From: an uncultured Gemmatimonadota bacterium
GTDB taxonomy: Bacteria > Gemmatimonadota > Gemmatimonadetes > Gemmatimonadales > Gemmatimonadaceae
Assembly: GCA_903894655.1 (NCBI GenBank)
Contig: CAITQY010000606.1
Location: forward strand, 1-7,163
Length of the DNA: 7,163 nt
Reading direction: 5' to 3'
Each line of letters opens with the position of its first letter. The stretch's first letter is position 1. A program made the position numbers and the translations under genes. Below are positions 7,163-7,163 of the stretch, one piece after another. The notes beneath the pieces are model-generated. The model saw only the letters and a list, made by a program, of their open reading frames with translations, ran no database searches and had not been told where the DNA came from.

Positions 7163-7163
7163 G

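Noticed and set aside
1..7163. CRISPR array, tRNA or rRNA genes, insertion sequence or attachment site
   Set aside because: Nearly all bases are accounted for by six protein genes; no regularly spaced repeats, RNA-gene-like segments, transposase sequence or flanking repeats were seen.

Overview
The window holds one minus-strand operon, read from the right edge toward the left. It encodes a tripartite, MacAB-TolC-type ABC exporter. In transcription order the genes are a TolC-family outer-membrane channel, a membrane-fusion (adaptor) protein, a free-standing MacB/LolD-type ATPase, and three consecutive MacB/FtsX-type permeases, here called A, B and C. Permease C runs off the left edge. Nearly every base is coding. 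The only gaps are 12 nt, 44 nt and 4 nt between genes, plus about 26 nt before the first start codon.

The DNA is G+C-rich, and an outer-membrane channel gene implies a diderm bacterium. The gene style (separate ATPase, several MacB-like permeases, Ala/Arg-rich proteins, GTG starts) reminds me of Gemmatimonadota, with Acidobacteriota or a proteobacterium as alternatives. This is recollection of family style, not a database match.

Layout on the minus strand: TolC-like channel 7137-5626; adaptor 5613-4327; ATPase 4330-3524 (GTG start, overlapping the adaptor stop by 4 nt); a 44-nt gap with a strong hairpin; permease A 3479-2217 (GTG start); permease B 2212-956 (4 nt after A, good AGGAG ribosome site); permease C from 963 to the left edge (8-nt overlap with B).

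The expected machine is an ATPase dimer driving a pair of four-helix permeases whose periplasmic domains act on substrate. The adaptor joins them to the TolC channel for expulsion across the outer membrane. The substrate cannot be read from the sequence; relatives export macrolides, peptides, siderophores or lipid-linked molecules.

The system belongs to a known class. The less ordinary points are three non-identical permeases served by one ATPase, with A and C of one subtype and B of another; cysteine pairs confined to exported regions of TolC and permease B; a hairpin in the only large intercistronic gap; and an inverted repeat abutting the TolC start. No RNA gene, mobile element, CRISPR array or other repeat was seen.
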